From assembly GCA_964637655.1 (NCBI GenBank), contig CAZWUZ010000219.1, positions 1-6,445 on the forward strand: 6,445 nucleotides of DNA, written 5' to 3'. Below are positions 5,272 to 6,445 of this stretch, in pieces. The notes beneath the pieces were generated by a model that did no database searches, was not told the DNA's origin, and saw only the letters and a program-made list of their open reading frames with translations. The DNA comes from CAZWUZ01 sp964637655 [NCBI: uncultured bacterium]. GTDB taxonomy: Bacteria; DAOPZR01. Within the stretch, counting starts at the first letter, position 1. Each line of letters begins with the position of its first letter. The translations under genes were made by a program, and so were the position numbers.

Positions 5272-6445
5272 AGATACTGTTGCTGCGTCCGCGCCCTGAC
5301 GACGCAACCATCGGGCTGCAGCACCTGATGATCTGCGAGCCGCTCGAATTAGAGTACCTCGCTGCTGCCGTTGCTGACCTCGGGCATGACGTGGCCATCG
5401 TCGACATGATCCTCGAGCGGGAGCCGGTCGAGCACTTCCTTATGCTGCACCGTCCCGACCTGCTCGGAGTCACCGCGTATATCGCGCATGTAGCGGTCGT
5501 GCTTGCGTACTGCCGCGCGGCGAAGCGGCTGCTTCCCGGCTGCTGCACAGTGATTGGCGGCGTGCATGCCGAGGTGGTGCCGGAAGATTTTCGCGATGAT
5601 GCGGTGGACTGCATCGTGTACCGCAACCCGCTGACGACCTTCCGGGTACTGGTCAGCCGTCTCGCTGCCGTCGCACCGGTCGCGGACCTGCCCGGGCTGT
5701 GGCGTCCGGACGCTGTTCACGTCACCCGGGAAACGGTCTTTTCCCACCCGCATCCCGCGCGCCATCTTGTCGCGCGCTACCGCGCCCGCGATTACTACCT
5801 CTTCCACAACCCGTGCGCCCGCATCAAGACCTCGTTCGGTTGTCCGTACACCTGCGCGTTCTGTTTCTGCCGGGAAATCACCGGCGGCACTTATTACGAG
5901 CGCGCCCTCGATGACGTTATCACCGAACTGGCCGCCATCCCCGAGCGCGAGATCTACATCGTCGACGACAATTTCCTCGTGTCACGCGAACGCGTGCTGG
6001 CGTTCTGCGCGGCGGTGCGGGAGGCGGGCATCGACAAGCGCTACCTCATCTACGGGCGCGCCGATTTCATCGCGGCCAACGAAGACGTGATCGCTGAGTT
6101 CCGGCGGGTCGGGCTGCGGGCGGTCATCGTCGGGCTCGAATCCTGCCGCCCGGAGGAACTGGCGCAGTTCAACAAGCGCAGCGATGTCGCGGCCAATGAG
6201 GCGGCGGTGCGCATTCTCGCGCTGCATGGGGTGGACTGCTATGCCACCCTCATCCTCGGGCGGGACTGGGGGCGTGACGATTTTGCCCGGCTCGGTCGCT
6301 GGCTGCGCGGGCTCGGCCTCATCTATGTCAACCTGCAGCCCTTCACGCCGCTGCCGGGCACAGAACTGTTCGCGGCGCATCGCGAGCAACTCTGCGTTCC
6401 GCGCCGCGAGTTCGCCTGCTGGGATCTCGCACATTTGGTGGTCAC
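5268..6445 (+). CDS. Cobalamin-binding-domain radical SAM protein (second paralogue), 3' end beyond the window
   Basis: The frame is open from ATG 5268 to the last base, giving 392 codons; the stop lies off the right edge. The B12-binding domain (about 2-135) starts KILLLRP, then EPLELEYLAA (24-33), IVDMILE (44-50, no DxHxxG His) and GGVHAEVVPEDF (97-108). The radical SAM domain has Cys192, Cys196 and Cys199 in CPYTCAFC, with another Cys at 201. IVDDNFL (231-237), VGLES (288-292) and TPLPGT (360-365) follow the same order as in the gene at 3317. The tail motif CWDLAHLV (384-391) matches YWDLCHLV of the first paralogue. By that alignment about 45 residues are missing. The two are clearly related by duplication but diverged throughout, which suggests different steps or substrates rather than redundancy. 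The chemistry is probably radical methylation of an unactivated carbon, by analogy with the class. The substrate is unknown. Confidence 0.9.
   Translation, partial: MKILLLRPRPDDATIGLQHLMICEPLELEYLAAAVADLGHDVAIVDMILEREPVEHFLMLHRPDLLGVTAYIAHVAVVLAYCRAAKRLLPGCCTVIGGVHAEVVPEDFRDDAVDCIVYRNPLTTFRVLVSRLAAVAPVADLPGLWRPDAVHVTRETVFSHPHPARHLVARYRARDYYLFHNPCARIKTSFGCPYTCAFCFCREITGGTYYERALDDVITELAAIPEREIYIVDDNFLVSRERVLAFCAAVREAGIDKRYLIYGRADFIAANEDVIAEFRRVGLRAVIVGLESCRPEELAQFNKRSDVAANEAAVRILALHGVDCYATLILGRDWGRDDFARLGRWLRGLGLIYVNLQPFTPLPGTELFAAHREQLCVPRREFACWDLAHLVV

Noticed and set aside
1-6445. Mobile elements, CRISPR arrays, tRNA/rRNA genes, terminators or long repeats
   Set aside because: None was seen. 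All DNA is accounted for by coding sequence, and short GC-rich palindromes inside genes look like chance.

Overview
The window is a single, tightly packed block of seven protein genes, all on the + strand, with no intergenic DNA. The first gene (an amidohydrolase) is cut by the left edge and the last (a B12-binding radical SAM protein) by the right edge. The high GC content, the strong third-position G/C bias, the Shine-Dalgarno sites of GGAG/GGAGG type and the style of the APS reductase suggest a high-GC proteobacterium. I cannot name a genus from the sequence.

Layout, left to right: the C-terminal part of a metal-dependent amidohydrolase (1-543); a complete assimilatory-type [4Fe-4S] APS reductase (540-1235); a protein of about 373 residues with a C-terminal GNAT fold (1217-2338); a 332-residue BioF2/FemAB-like GNAT acyltransferase (2335-3333); a 444-residue cobalamin-binding radical SAM enzyme (3317-4651); a 207-residue class I SAM-dependent methyltransferase (4648-5271); and a second cobalamin-binding radical SAM enzyme, a paralogue of the first (from 5268, running off the right edge). 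All six junctions overlap, by 4, 19, 4, 17, 4 and 4 bases, so the genes are almost certainly one transcript with coupled translation. No promoter or terminator is visible. The operon starts upstream of the window and probably continues downstream.

The content looks like a biosynthetic or modification pathway rather than housekeeping metabolism. Two acyl-transfer enzymes could build or cap an amine or amino-acid-derived product. Two B12-radical SAM enzymes could methylate or rearrange unactivated carbons. An ordinary methyltransferase could act on O, N or C, and an amidohydrolase could hydrolyse an amide, ester, lactone or similar bond. The embedded APS reductase makes sulfite from activated sulfate. 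This raises the untested idea that the product contains reduced sulfur or a sulfonate, or that the pathway is expressed together with sulfur supply. I recognise each enzyme family but not the pathway as a whole, and no carrier protein, NRPS/PKS module, precursor peptide or transporter lies inside the window to reveal the product. The cluster is the best candidate here for an undescribed system.
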